From the IMG/VR virus record IMGVR_UViG_3300031521_000109, positions 1 through 46,466 of that record: a DNA stretch of 46,466 bases; one strand, given 5' to 3'. Source of the DNA: a virus. Positions 9,001 to 16,696 of the stretch are shown piece after piece (within the stretch, counting starts at the first letter, position 1; every line of letters starts with the position of its first letter). The notes beneath the pieces are model-generated. The model saw only the letters and a list, made by a program, of their open reading frames with translations. It was not told where the DNA came from and made no database searches. The position numbers were made by a program, and so were the translations under genes.

Positions 9001-9511
9001 TCCTAGATATCTCAAATACAATGGTAATTTCATTTATCCAATGTTCTATCAAACAATATTGGCATCAAAAAAATTTGGTGAAACCAACTATTATAAACAA
9101 AAACAATTTAGTCAAAAATCTGATTTTTCCGATAATGCGGCTTTGACACAAATAGTTGAACTTCCACAAAAAAACGGGTTTGCTGAATGGGATAAGTATT
9201 TAATTGGCTCTGATACTTGTGGTGCATATCTTAAAATATTCCCACAACTAAACCGTTCATTATATGTTGGCTCTCAGATGTATAATAAAGGACTAACATT
9301 GAATAATTCATTGATCAAAATACCTATATTGTTTCAAACACGTATGACTGATTTTTTCGGTGCGGGTAACGATGGTTCAGGTAACATTGGTGGCATTGGA
9401 AGCATAGGAAATGTTACTTATTCTAAAAAGATAGGTATAGACATTGCTCAAAGAAGTGTTGAGGATTTATTTTCATTTGATATAACATTTACTAAAAGTT
9501 ATCAGAAATAA
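6077..9511 (+). CDS. Large tail/baseplate structural protein (1144 aa)
   Basis: Probable virion protein: very long, no enzyme motif, many beta-type segments, Asn/Ser/Thr-rich, opening a plus-strand unit with other virion-like genes. A coiled-coil stretch runs at about residues 410-495 (HKQEQLESQIKEKYAEKEK onwards). A later VEIRVRSISEVGYP...SDWAESV segment (about 614-640) resembles a repeat-bearing module seen in giant baseplate proteins of Bacteroidota phages (from memory). The C-terminal ~350 residues are Tyr- and Asn-rich. It could be a baseplate-wedge component comparable in role to T4 gp6/gp7 or a tail fibre connector; the sequence does not decide. The stop codon overlaps the start of the resolvase gene by one base (TAATG), implying translational coupling. 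Confidence 0.6.
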   Translation: MAKNLTKGGMDKYLQELIRRDANGLNLIKVYAEMLFTSNEKVILTYTNEDSTESIYEIPSMAYLLSAVARVEKNFDNLSGIGILESSIILPDGTRRIILAQNTPKEPKTVVINAATVINAFDVEQYDVYQNLVTPKAFIPISLKPYFDKNVKSAVVRKIVITETNETKLTYFSNYIKNNIYKYNDLKSVLDGQAIYYKEVDYNVDVTPKMLKYSGNFDVVSYRKSIISDNQALVVGTMLYKIDSTSYVENNTGIKQSLKIGDQVVVNDSSGNKSTIYKIAFIDYDTFEISVQRIEGLDAVKIGVGTLSILGLYDEDIKAKIPIDINEMFAPFIKIVTNESLVSSNWGESKFIVTNTLIKDKVSFSDYFNANISDIRNGIKYLAAVNHTSLDDYIAPNTPSLLVSNFTVGVINKHKQEQLESQIKEKYAEKEKIKTEIASVDVSITNLKGKLFVETYDISRSKIESQIDDAYTKRKNLTANYQSIVSDLLATINTNGTFSPKYAIRGFFDIPSDVYTDEVNKIGAQGIIKFECEYRYLTVNKTSTNAQPTSYIDKNGNKVSATSTDWNKLLDLPQRFKVFNKDTGKSEWKNVVESNADEMSINEVMIPITENETVEIRVRSISEVGYPIYAIVSDWAESVIVEFPSDLVKNNQSIIQELSSDNFLSTLFQELQSIGLYEHLKDSSSSADQKFNHAAENISMNYFTPENKKMSVEQVVASMKEDISSIKANYLTQIGDIDIYIEDSNGNLITTIENESSVQIQAPYYRDQVEQLTDRKGKIINDTYYLVIRNKTNYDSNILSFVPGYYNKFLPTVDYNGYIRNASEYNQYRKYFLSPIGYSYYKETDNDYIAFKNSNPNLELPEYASMQAYGQLLYQRYMDFSLSEPLYTADEYNFLKLSGGAGAEDFIWNGSWDVDALFSPNGGGNNTSFAVHKLHPALGGNADIQVQPTNYKNLRTAIDSNGDNIYSNQTLGDFIPRYLKYNGNFIYPMFYQTILASKKFGETNYYKQKQFSQKSDFSDNAALTQIVELPQKNGFAEWDKYLIGSDTCGAYLKIFPQLNRSLYVGSQMYNKGLTLNNSLIKIPILFQTRMTDFFGAGNDGSGNIGGIGSIGNVTYSKKIGIDIAQRSVEDLFSFDITFTKSYQK

Positions 9512-10218
9512 TGGTTGAAACAGAAATAGTAAGTGTAGATTATTCACTTAATTCAACGGGTGTCACAATATATAATTGTGACACCAAATCACATAAATTT
9601 TTATCATTTGTAAATATATATAAGGATAAAAAAACTGAAAGTATAGCTGAAAGTATAACGAATTATGTAATCGTTCAAAAATATCACAGACCACCAATCA
9701 AAGCGGTAAAATCACGAGTAAATGGATTGTCGGGTTGGGAAAAAGACCATATAAATAATTGTATATCATATAACAGGCAATTATCTGATTTTATATGCAT
9801 GCATGTTTCCAATGAAAACAGGAATATATTAGTTTTTGAGAATTATTCATATGGTTCTGCTTCTGATACTTTCATACAAATTATTGAAAACACAATGGAA
9901 TTAAAGTCAAACCTTTTAAAAACCACATTTTTTGAAATGGATGATCTGTTTTTGGTAACAGCACCACAAGTTAAAAAATTTGCGGGTGGTGGTAATTTTG
10001 ACAAGTACCAATTACTTATATCTTTTATTGCGTTGAAAGATGAAAATTTGACGGCTTGTGGCTTTCATAAACTTATGACTAATGACTGTGATAAGTTTGC
10101 ATCGTTAAAAAATAAAAAGGGTAAGAGCGTTAATGAGGTTGCCAAGCCAATAGATGATATAATTGACTCATTTTGGATAAACAAGTATTTCCAATTTTTC
10201 TTTAATGATTTTATTTAA
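9511..10218 (+). CDS. RuvC-like Holliday junction resolvase (RNase H fold)
   Basis: Predicted metal-dependent junction resolvase for resolving recombination intermediates before packaging. The RNase H-fold ligands are visible in order: Asp10 in VSVDYSLNSTGV, Glu110 in LVFENYSYGSASD (108-120), and the acidic pair Asp215/Asp216 with Asp219 in PIDDIIDSFWINKYF (213-227). This D-E-DxxD layout and 235-residue length match phage and poxvirus RuvC-like resolvases; T4 itself uses the unrelated endonuclease VII. The start codon overlaps the stop of the preceding gene. The 3' end runs into the gene on the opposite strand and forms one arm of a terminator hairpin. Confidence 0.75.
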   Translation: MVETEIVSVDYSLNSTGVTIYNCDTKSHKFLSFVNIYKDKKTESIAESITNYVIVQKYHRPPIKAVKSRVNGLSGWEKDHINNCISYNRQLSDFICMHVSNENRNILVFENYSYGSASDTFIQIIENTMELKSNLLKTTFFEMDDLFLVTAPQVKKFAGGGNFDKYQLLISFIALKDENLTACGFHKLMTNDCDKFASLKNKKGKSVNEVAKPIDDIIDSFWINKYFQFFFNDFI

Positions 10219-10236
10219 TCATTAAAGAAAAATTGG
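10191..10236. terminator. Bidirectional terminator formed by the coding ends of two convergent genes
   Basis: A 19-bp perfect inverted repeat (10191-10209 with 10218-10236, 8-nt loop) starts CCAATTTTTCTTTAATGAT. It lies inside the last codons of the resolvase (plus) and of the gp25-like gene (minus), whose reading frames overlap by 8 bp. Each arm encodes the C-terminus of one protein, and T-rich sequence is present on both strands. Confidence 0.75.
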
Positions 10237-10558
10237 CTTCTGAATTTATGGAGAAATCTATTAAACAAACATCCCTCTCAGTTCCTTTTGCAAATTTTAC
10301 ATTGATTTGAGTATCAAAATTATCATATAAAGATGTGTATTGACTCAATTTATCAAGTATCAATTTTTGTATAGCTGATTCATCAAGATTTATATCATAC
10401 ACTAATTCTTCTAAATTTACTGTCATAGTCGGACACCCCAACACCTCAGTTTTATCTGTATTGAGTACCATTAATATCTCTTGGATATAAACGTATAGAA
10501 GGTCTGTTAAATCATCATCAGTAGAATTTAATATGTCTAAGTCTATAACAGTTATCAT
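10211..10558 (-). CDS. Possible gp25-like baseplate wedge protein
   Basis: A 115-residue protein. The stretch LGCPTMTVNLEELVYDINLD (about 40-59), a helix AIQKLILDKLSQY, then DTQINVKFAKG and VCLIDFSINS fit the order of elements in the gp25/IraD fold: G-C-x-x-x-x-NLEELVF, helix with I-x-x-x-I, two to three strands ending in a Y/F-x-I pattern. T4 gp25 (132 aa) locks the baseplate wedge to the sheath. Similarity is by pattern only, so this is tentative. It is the only minus-strand gene in a plus-strand run, 21 bp divergent from the next gene. Confidence 0.4.
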   Translation of the reverse strand: MITVIDLDILNSTDDDLTDLLYVYIQEILMVLNTDKTEVLGCPTMTVNLEELVYDINLDESAIQKLILDKLSQYTSLYDNFDTQINVKFAKGTERDVCLIDFSINSEANFSLMIK

Positions 10559-10579
10559 AAATTTTTAATTATTTAAAAT

Positions 10580-11149
10580 ATGAAAGATATAATTGATGCA
10601 CTGCAATCCATTAGCACATCATTATTTGAACAGTTTTTACCTTTTTTTGAAATTGAAAATGGTAGAATAATGATGTACAGCCAAAAATTCCACATATCAT
10701 TCATTATTGATAAAAGTGAAAATACTAATTATATACCTTATCATTTAACATGCTATGATGAAAATAGTAAAATGGTTATATTATCTGTTAATAATAAAGA
10801 ATTAAACGATTTAGAACTATTAAAACCTAAATTAATTAATTTTTTGAATTCTGCGGAAGAATTACAAAATAATATGAGTTCTAAATATGTTACACAATAT
10901 ATAGAAAGAGTAAAATATCTTTCTGATAATACTGAGTTTAAAAATATAGATAAATATCAGGAATTTTTATTCAGCTGTGGTACTGATGATGGTATGCTAT
11001 TTTCAATAAAAGGCACTGATATTTACATAAAAATTAAGGAATCCAAGGTTGACATGTGTGTAATTAACAAATCACAAATATCTTACCTTAAACGTCAAAG
11101 AATATTAAAAATGTTATCGACATTAGTAAATACTTATATTTTTGGATAA
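10580..11149 (+). CDS. Hypothetical protein (189 aa)
   Basis: Unrecognised acidic protein with alternating predicted helices and strands (IIDALQSISTSLFEQFLPFF at the N-terminus, FHISFIIDKSENT, DIYIKIKESKVDMCVI). Its size and composition are reminiscent of small tail-completion or chaperone proteins but nothing specific supports that. It overlaps the next gene by 8 bp, indicating translational coupling. Confidence 0.6.
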   Translation: MKDIIDALQSISTSLFEQFLPFFEIENGRIMMYSQKFHISFIIDKSENTNYIPYHLTCYDENSKMVILSVNNKELNDLELLKPKLINFLNSAEELQNNMSSKYVTQYIERVKYLSDNTEFKNIDKYQEFLFSCGTDDGMLFSIKGTDIYIKIKESKVDMCVINKSQISYLKRQRILKMLSTLVNTYIFG

Positions 11150-11576
11150 TAAAATGGAAAATAAATTAAAGAAAGTTCTTGAGCTATGTGAATTCGTGGA
11201 ACTTACAAAGAAAAATGTGCTAGTTTGGCAACCTGAAATAAATCATCACATAATTGGTGAAACATTGGCGGGTAATGTCGGTGTGGTTGTATCAATTTCA
11301 GCATTGGCATATAAATTTAATAAATCAGACATTGTTTTTTATGGTGATATGTCGGGTGTGTTCGTTAAATTCAATAAGGAAAAATTCGTTTTGTTGGGAG
11401 AAAATGAAATACTTGGTAAAATATCAATTAAAGATGGTATGGTATGTAAACCAATACCATATGTTGAAGATTTTGAAATTGGCAAAACAGACGATTGGCA
11501 AAAATATTTCGATGAATTGGCTATAACAAACGGTGCTCTTTTAACAGGCAATGACTTAAACTTACAAATAGATTAA
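11142..11576 (+). CDS. Hypothetical protein (144 aa)
   Basis: Unrecognised 144-residue protein: an N-terminal helix (KLKKVLELCEFVELTKKN), then a glycine-containing beta-rich part (IIGETLAGNVGVVVSISALAY, DIVFYGDMSGVFVKF, FVLLGENEILGKI). No transmembrane segment is convincing. It is in an operon with its neighbours, starting inside the preceding gene and ending 4 bp before the next ATG. Confidence 0.6.
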   Translation: MDNKMENKLKKVLELCEFVELTKKNVLVWQPEINHHIIGETLAGNVGVVVSISALAYKFNKSDIVFYGDMSGVFVKFNKEKFVLLGENEILGKISIKDGMVCKPIPYVEDFEIGKTDDWQKYFDELAITNGALLTGNDLNLQID

Positions 11577-11580
11577 CATT

Positions 11581-11868
11581 ATGGAAACTGATGTATTAAA
11601 AATCACACCAAGGATATTAAAAAAGACTCATAAAAACTTAATGATTATTGAGGCTAGTTTTATATATTGTAAAAGACATGGTTTAGATGAAGAAAATTTT
11701 ATTGAGGACACTTTTATGACTGATGATTTTAGTAAATCCGAAGAAATAGAATTTGACAAAATTTGTAACGACTTAAGAGGTTTTAGAGGATGTCTTGGAA
11801 ACTATGAACTTAGGGAAATATCTGTGGAAGAATATGAATTGTGTGTTGATAAATTTGGTGCAGAATGA
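11581..11868 (+). CDS. Small acidic hypothetical protein (95 aa)
   Basis: A 95-residue, acidic, mostly helical protein (for example ENFIEDTFMTDDFSKSEE). Its TGA stop overlaps the ATG of the ABC-GNAT gene (ATGA at 11865-11868), so the two are probably translated as a pair. This makes it a possible partner of that enzyme, but no domain is recognised. Confidence 0.6.
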   Translation: METDVLKITPRILKKTHKNLMIIEASFIYCKRHGLDEENFIEDTFMTDDFSKSEEIEFDKICNDLRGFRGCLGNYELREISVEEYELCVDKFGAE

Positions 11869-13034
11869 GTAAGATAAATCTTGAGCATGAAATAATCAAT
11901 GACGAATATACAGAATATGTTTATTCAACGTTTGATATACAAGACTCTGATAAAACATCAACCGAAATCATTTTTGATTTATCAGAAATGAATGAGTCTG
12001 ATTGGAACATTGGAATAATACTTGGAAGCAGCGGTTCGGGTAAATCATCGATATTAAGATCAATTGGTAACATACCTGATGTAAAGTTTGATACTAACAA
12101 GGCACTTATAAGTAACTTTAATTTCTTAGACCCAAAAGAAGCTACATTTGCTTTAACATCTGTTGGGCTTTCATCAGTTCCCACATGGCTAAGACCTTTT
12201 CATTTACTTTCAAATGGTGAACAATACAGAGCAAAATTAGCCTATCTAATTGCATCATCAAAAGATGGTGAGATAATACTCATTGACGAATATACATCGG
12301 TTGTTGATAGATATGTTGCAAAGTCCATGTCATTCGCAATACAAAAATATGTAAGGAAATTAAACAAAAAGATAATAATTGCATCGGTACACTATGATGT
12401 GTTAGAATGGTTATTACCTGATTGGTCTGTTAATCTTCAAAATGGAGGCATGTCCAAAAGACATGACTGCCGAAGGCAAGGAAGACCTAAAATTGACTTG
12501 CAAGTCTATAGAACAGAGCCTAATACTTGGGAAATCTTTAAAAAACATCATTATCTAACCTCGGAATCTAACAAGGGCTTCGGATATCTTGTATTTGTAT
12601 GGGATGACATTCCTGTTGGAATATGTGTTTATAAAACTTTCCCAACGGGTAACTTTCCCAACGGGTATGCACTCAGCAGAACTGTTGTACTTCCTGATTT
12701 TCAGGGTATGGGTATAGGCAAATCAATTTCTGAATTTACAGCGGGAATAATAGTTCATAATGGTGGGAGATTATTTACAAAAACTATAAACCCCGCACTT
12801 GGCGAACACCGCAATAAATCACCGCTTTGGAGAGGTACTAGTAAGAATGGCAAATACAGAAGCGATATAGATTATGGTAACAGTATTTATAAAAGAAGAA
12901 TGATGAAAAAAGTACTTTCTAGAACCTCTTATTGCCATGAGTACATAGGCAAACCAATTAGTGGACACGATGAATTACTATTACCTATAAAAATTATGAG
13001 AATACAAAAGAAACAAAAATTATCAATATTTTAA
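11865..13034 (+). CDS. ABC-type ATPase fused to a GNAT-like domain (COG2401-like)
   Basis: A soluble ABC ATPase joined to an acetyltransferase-like domain. In order: Walker A GSSGSGKS (54-61), signature LSNGEQ (115-120), Walker B IILIDE (137-142), switch His176 in ASVHYD, a Cys/Arg-rich linker (RHDCRRQGRPKID), then from about 214 a GNAT-like domain with HHYLT (228-232), RTVVLPDFQG (272-281), the acyl-CoA-type loop QGMGIG (280-285) and NKSPLW (about 312-317). There are no membrane segments, so it is not a transporter. The architecture matches COG2401, an ABC ATPase fused to a predicted acetyltransferase, whose reaction is to my knowledge not established. GNAT-fold enzymes such as Mu Mom modify DNA, and two methyltransferase genes lie within 10 kb, so nucleic-acid modification is a plausible but unproven role. 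Confidence 0.8.
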   Translation: MSKINLEHEIINDEYTEYVYSTFDIQDSDKTSTEIIFDLSEMNESDWNIGIILGSSGSGKSSILRSIGNIPDVKFDTNKALISNFNFLDPKEATFALTSVGLSSVPTWLRPFHLLSNGEQYRAKLAYLIASSKDGEIILIDEYTSVVDRYVAKSMSFAIQKYVRKLNKKIIIASVHYDVLEWLLPDWSVNLQNGGMSKRHDCRRQGRPKIDLQVYRTEPNTWEIFKKHHYLTSESNKGFGYLVFVWDDIPVGICVYKTFPTGNFPNGYALSRTVVLPDFQGMGIGKSISEFTAGIIVHNGGRLFTKTINPALGEHRNKSPLWRGTSKNGKYRSDIDYGNSIYKRRMMKKVLSRTSYCHEYIGKPISGHDELLLPIKIMRIQKKQKLSIF

Positions 13035-13038
13035 TATT

Positions 13039-13473
13039 ATGGTAAAATGTATAGTTTGCGGAAAAGAAATAGAGGAATCTCATTATAGGGATGAAGTTCC
13101 CGTAATGTGTGGTGATAAGTGTTTTCATATTAATTTTTGGAATGAGAAAGTTAAAAGCTACGGAAATGGTACAAACGGGTACTCAAAAAAAATAGCCATT
13201 GTTAATGGTAGCCATTATACTTTTTATCCTGATAGTAGTGAAACGTTTTTTCAAGGTCATGGCGGAAGACAGTTTAAAATCATATTTAACGATGGTCGTA
13301 TTGTTCAGACAAAAAACCTTTGGCATCAGGGTGATATACCATTAAATTTTAGAAATTTATTACCCGATAATGCAATATTTGTTGAATCAGATGAAGCCAT
13401 TGAAAACAGAAGAAAACATAAAGAATTAATGTCAAAATTAAGGACTATACGAGTAGAATCTAAGGATATTTGA
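13039..13473 (+). CDS. Conserved phage zinc-finger-like protein
   Basis: A 144-residue protein with an N-terminal CIVCGKEI (Cys4/Cys7) and a second Cys pair around residues 24-28 (MCGDKCF), giving a four-Cys zinc site. Then come HYTFYPDS, FQGHGGRQFKIIFNDGR, TKNLWHQGDIPLNFRNLLPDNAIF. The G-H/F-GG-x-x-F-x-I-x-F-x-DG and NLWxQGxIPxxFRxxLPDNA blocks are strongly conserved in the hypothetical family I remember from Bacteroidota phages. Function unknown. It starts 4 bp after the ABC-GNAT stop and ends the tight part of the operon. Confidence 0.75.
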   Translation: MVKCIVCGKEIEESHYRDEVPVMCGDKCFHINFWNEKVKSYGNGTNGYSKKIAIVNGSHYTFYPDSSETFFQGHGGRQFKIIFNDGRIVQTKNLWHQGDIPLNFRNLLPDNAIFVESDEAIENRRKHKELMSKLRTIRVESKDI

Positions 13474-13536
13474 CACGTAAGACAATATCATAATATAAAA
13501 ATTATATAAAAAATTAATAATTAAACAAAATTAACA

Positions 13537-13818
13537 ATGAAAAATGGAAAGTTAATTGTGCGTACAATAGGCACTACAGTTAAGGTGGCAATAATCGTTG
13601 GTGTTGTTTTGGTTTGTTGTTTTGGTATCATTTCATCCAATGCATATACAATACCAAAGAATGAAACCCCAAAAATTGTAAAAACCCCAAGTAATATGCG
13701 TAATTTAAAATTACTCAGAAAATGGGAGGTAAAAGGAATCCATTGCTACGTATTTGTTATGGGTAAAGATACATTGATAGCATACTCTGAATCTGATATA
13801 CACAGACAACAACAGTAA
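13537..13818 (+). CDS. Small single-pass membrane protein (93 aa)
   Basis: One hydrophobic segment at about residues 16-34 (VKVAIIVGVVLVCCFGIIS) follows a basic N-terminus, so it is either a signal anchor or a membrane-tethered protein. The Cys pair lies inside the hydrophobic core and is not a convincing lipobox. The remaining ~55 residues (IPKNETPKIVKTPSN, then WEVKGIHCYVFVMGKDTLIAYSE) form a short beta-type domain. The ATG has an A-rich leader (AAACAAAATTAACA). It stands alone before a strong hairpin. Function unknown. Confidence 0.65.
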   Translation: MKNGKLIVRTIGTTVKVAIIVGVVLVCCFGIISSNAYTIPKNETPKIVKTPSNMRNLKLLRKWEVKGIHCYVFVMGKDTLIAYSESDIHRQQQ

Positions 13819-13830
13819 AGTAATTAATTT

Positions 13831-13863
13831 AATGACTGTCATTGCTTATAATGACAGTCATTT
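13831..13863 (+). terminator. Hairpin terminator after the membrane protein gene
   Basis: Perfect inverted repeat of 12-13 bp: AATGACTGTCAT (13831-13842) with ATGACAGTCATT (13851-13862), loop of about 8 nt, followed by TCTGTATTTAT. It ends the 10580-13818 unit and precedes the 697-residue structural gene. Confidence 0.75.
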
Positions 13864-13906
13864 CTGTATTTATACATCGAGTTAAATAATTAAAAATATA
13901 ATTTAT

Positions 13907-16000
13907 ATGATTACTCCACTTCTCTCACTTTTTAAAAAGGGTGTATTTATTACAATGCCGTCAGCATCGGAAGACCTCAATGCATCATTTATGCCTCAAA
14001 GCAATACTAACAAGTTTTTGTTTTCACATTATGCATTATTAAACTTACCCAAAATACAACCAACATTAGGTGGTAATACCCAAAATTCTATGAACTTTCT
14101 AAACATAGAGGGTCATTATGTGAATGGTTTAAATACTCAATTAACAGAACCAAATGCACAGAATAAGCTTGATTTTTCTGAAAGCTTTCAGAACTATGTC
14201 ATGAATTTTGAGGCTAATCTTACAAGTCAAAGTATCTATAACAGGGCTAATTTAAGGACAGTATCTGAGCGTATCTTCTTTAAATGGTTAAAAGAGATTG
14301 GTGCTTTAAGATTTCAAAATGCTGATAACACAAAGAAAGTATCTTCTCTTGCCGACAGTAGATTTTTAGAGGAAAACACATCCGCTAACACTTACAAAAG
14401 AGTTGTGGAATATATAGGACATGTAGAAATGCAAGGTTCTAACACTAAACAAAATGAAAATCAGTTCAACGAGGTCTATATAAATATTCCATCTCAAAAT
14501 GGTAATACACCTACCGTGCTTTTCAAGTCTATATCCGATGAAAATTATAATGAGGATACTGTAATACAGGTTACTACAAGCCCCGAATATATAAAAGGTA
14601 GAACTATTGATGATAATCCTACATCTGCAGGTTTGTCGGTTGATGCTGTTTATGATATAGACATTAATGAGGGTGGGCTGACGTATGTTGTTAACGGTAC
14701 ATCAAAACCAACATCTTGGTATGGTTCAAAGGCGTTTGCTGTAAATTCTTATATTACAGACCCTGTATTTAACGATGCTACAACTGATACTATATCAAGA
14801 GGTGGTGGAAGCACGGCTGTGATATTCAAACGTTCAAGGCTTGATGGCATTTCAATAGATTTTGATATTGAAAATTATCAAGAGGTTGTAAATTATAATA
14901 ATGATAACATAGATCAAATTTCAACATTTACACAGTTTAATAATACACCAAGTGCGGCAAATTTTGATTTTAATACCTTATTGCTTTATTATGACGTATA
15001 TGATGCAAATGATGAAACTATAAGGTCAACAAATTTATTCGGTGTATTGTTTCTTGACGATATTGTACCTGTAGTTGATGTAATATCTCAGATAACATCA
15101 CTTGAAAAAATAAAACAATCTAATTTCTTAGGAAACACAGGTAATGGTTATGGTCTTAAACTTAATTTTAAATTTGATGTTTCGACCAATACTGTTGATA
15201 AAAAGATAGAGGTATCAGTAAACGATTACAATACTTTGTCAATGTCAATGTTCTTGGATGCCATAAATAACATTCAACTATTATCAAGAAATTATGAGGA
15301 ACTGTTATCATACACAAAAACATTAATTGCTCAAAATGAAGAATATCAAAGGTTGCTAGCTGATTCCAATTTATTAACAACCATTTCAGCAATACTAAAA
15401 AAACAAAATGAATTATTGGTTGATAATGTTGATGAATCTACAATATTGGGCTTACTTGGTAAACAACAAGCTCAGATCACTCAAATACTTCAAGGCAAAA
15501 CAGATGTTGATGTTAATGTATTATTTTCTGTAAATGGAATGCAGGGTATTACGGCTGTAGTAACTGACCAAAATATAACATTAACCAACAATACCCAACA
15601 ATATAATAATATTATCAAGAAAAATTTTGATTTTTCAACGGGCAATGAACTAAGTGGTAATAACATAATTGTATTACAACCTCTATCAACATTAATTTAT
15701 CATGAGAATGATTTTATTGAAAAAACGGCTCAAGCAAATTTGGTAATCAAAGTAAATGATTTATCAACAAAATGGAAAAACGGGCAAACCATGCGTATTG
15801 TTTTTAATCATCCTGTTGATATACAAAACAGAGCGATATATATTTACACCGATTCCGATGGTTCTGTTTCGGGTTCAAATAAAGCTTATTCTAAACTTAT
15901 TGGAACTATTGATAATTTGGGTGACCAAAAATATCCAATATTCGATATAACCTGTGTTAACGAAACTACTTATGATTTCGTTATGACTAGAATACAATAA
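13907..16000 (+). CDS. Tail/baseplate structural protein (697 aa)
   Basis: Probable virion protein. It is long, Asn/Thr/Ser-rich and without enzyme motifs. The N-terminal part (SASEDLNASFMPQSN, then a TVSERIFFKWLKEIGALRF segment near 113-131) is followed by beta-rich sequence, a helical region at about 440-500 (LLSRNYEELLSYTKTLIAQN), and a C-terminal beta domain ending in RIVFNHPVDIQNRAIYIYT and VTRIQ-like strands. A baseplate or fibre role similar to that of the 1144-residue protein is inferred from size, composition and proximity. ATG 13907 follows the leader ATTAAAAATATAATTTAT; the next in-frame ATG (codon 17) is a weaker alternative. Confidence 0.55.
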   Translation: MITPLLSLFKKGVFITMPSASEDLNASFMPQSNTNKFLFSHYALLNLPKIQPTLGGNTQNSMNFLNIEGHYVNGLNTQLTEPNAQNKLDFSESFQNYVMNFEANLTSQSIYNRANLRTVSERIFFKWLKEIGALRFQNADNTKKVSSLADSRFLEENTSANTYKRVVEYIGHVEMQGSNTKQNENQFNEVYINIPSQNGNTPTVLFKSISDENYNEDTVIQVTTSPEYIKGRTIDDNPTSAGLSVDAVYDIDINEGGLTYVVNGTSKPTSWYGSKAFAVNSYITDPVFNDATTDTISRGGGSTAVIFKRSRLDGISIDFDIENYQEVVNYNNDNIDQISTFTQFNNTPSAANFDFNTLLLYYDVYDANDETIRSTNLFGVLFLDDIVPVVDVISQITSLEKIKQSNFLGNTGNGYGLKLNFKFDVSTNTVDKKIEVSVNDYNTLSMSMFLDAINNIQLLSRNYEELLSYTKTLIAQNEEYQRLLADSNLLTTISAILKKQNELLVDNVDESTILGLLGKQQAQITQILQGKTDVDVNVLFSVNGMQGITAVVTDQNITLTNNTQQYNNIIKKNFDFSTGNELSGNNIIVLQPLSTLIYHENDFIEKTAQANLVIKVNDLSTKWKNGQTMRIVFNHPVDIQNRAIYIYTDSDGSVSGSNKAYSKLIGTIDNLGDQKYPIFDITCVNETTYDFVMTRIQ

Positions 16001-16023
16001 ATTATATAAAAATATAAAATAAT

Positions 16024-16521
16024 ATGAAGAAATTAAAAATTTTTGAAGGTTATAACATAAATAGTGATGATACAATTTTAGAATCACATGGTGATTATTG
16101 GGTTGACCCTAATAATGGTAATAAATGGAGTAAATCCAAATATGAAAAAGGAGAAGCAACATATATCAGTACGAAGTTAAAGAACTGTACCAATTGTATA
16201 GATACGGCAGGTAGTACAAATTGCAAAGACTGTGTGAATTGTATACAATGTTCTGATTGTGCTAATTGTATAGATTGTGATTTTTGTAAAAATTGTACTG
16301 ATTGTACTGATTGTCAACACTGTAATGATTGTAAAAATTGTATTAAATCTGACCATTCCAAAAATTGTACTAATTGTGAAAAACTTGGTCAATATTCTTT
16401 AGCTGACAGAGGTTGTACCAATTGTACCAATTGTACCAATTGTTATTCGTGTAAAGATTGTAAAGATTGTAAAGATTGTGGTAATCAATCGGGTGTTAGC
16501 GGTGTTAGCGATGTTAATTAA
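16024..16521 (+). CDS. Cysteine-triplet repeat protein
   Basis: A 165-residue protein with 26 cysteines by my count, all between about residues 55 and 155. They fall every third residue in a C-x-[N/D] pattern, in runs broken by short linkers (IDTAGST, IKSDHSK, EKLGQYSLADRG). Such strict periodicity suggests a small solenoid or a metal- or disulfide-stabilised rod, comparable to other short-period repeat proteins. The N-terminal part (MKKLKIFEGYNINSDD) has an I-F-E-G tetrapeptide at 6-9 that fits the prohead protease site of this phage. No signal peptide. At DNA level the region is a chain of 9-bp near-repeats (TGTACCAAT, TGTAAAGAT), so copy number could vary by slippage. Confidence 0.7.
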   Translation: MKKLKIFEGYNINSDDTILESHGDYWVDPNNGNKWSKSKYEKGEATYISTKLKNCTNCIDTAGSTNCKDCVNCIQCSDCANCIDCDFCKNCTDCTDCQHCNDCKNCIKSDHSKNCTNCEKLGQYSLADRGCTNCTNCTNCYSCKDCKDCKDCGNQSGVSGVSDVN

Positions 16522-16679
16522 TAATATTCAATATATCATCAGAATTAAAATTTTCTAATCCAAAAGGTGATACAAGTTTGATATTAATTGTAAAAGGACT
16601 TAATGATATATCATACTTTTGTGACAAAAAAGATAGACCAAAATATAGTAAATTCATACAAGATTTAGAGGAATTTTAA
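16518..16679 (+). pseudogene. Open frame without a start codon, possible gene remnant
   Basis: A 53-codon open frame follows the cysteine-rich gene and ends in TAA at 16679. It has no ATG; TTG is the only usable start inside it. The translation (for example SLILIVKGLNDISYFCDKK, then RPKYSKFIQDLEEF) looks protein-like. It may be the decayed 3' end of a lost gene or a very short TTG-started gene. Evidence is composition only. Confidence 0.3.
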
Positions 16680-16696
16680 TATCACTCATTGAAAAT

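Noticed and set aside
12635-12666. Exact 16-bp tandem duplication (AACTTTCCCAACGGGT) in the GNAT part, as a phase-variation switch
   Set aside because: Sixteen is not a multiple of three, yet the reading frame and the spacing before RTVVLPDFQG fit what I remember of the family, so it looks like codon coincidence rather than a recent slip.
11865-13034. Reading the ABC protein as a membrane transporter component
   Set aside because: No membrane segments or permease gene nearby, and a GNAT-like domain is fused in frame.
16170-16490. Short direct DNA repeats that could suggest a CRISPR-like or satellite array
   Set aside because: The repeats are 9-bp codon triplets inside a continuous reading frame (C-x-[N/D]); there are no spacers and no cas genes.
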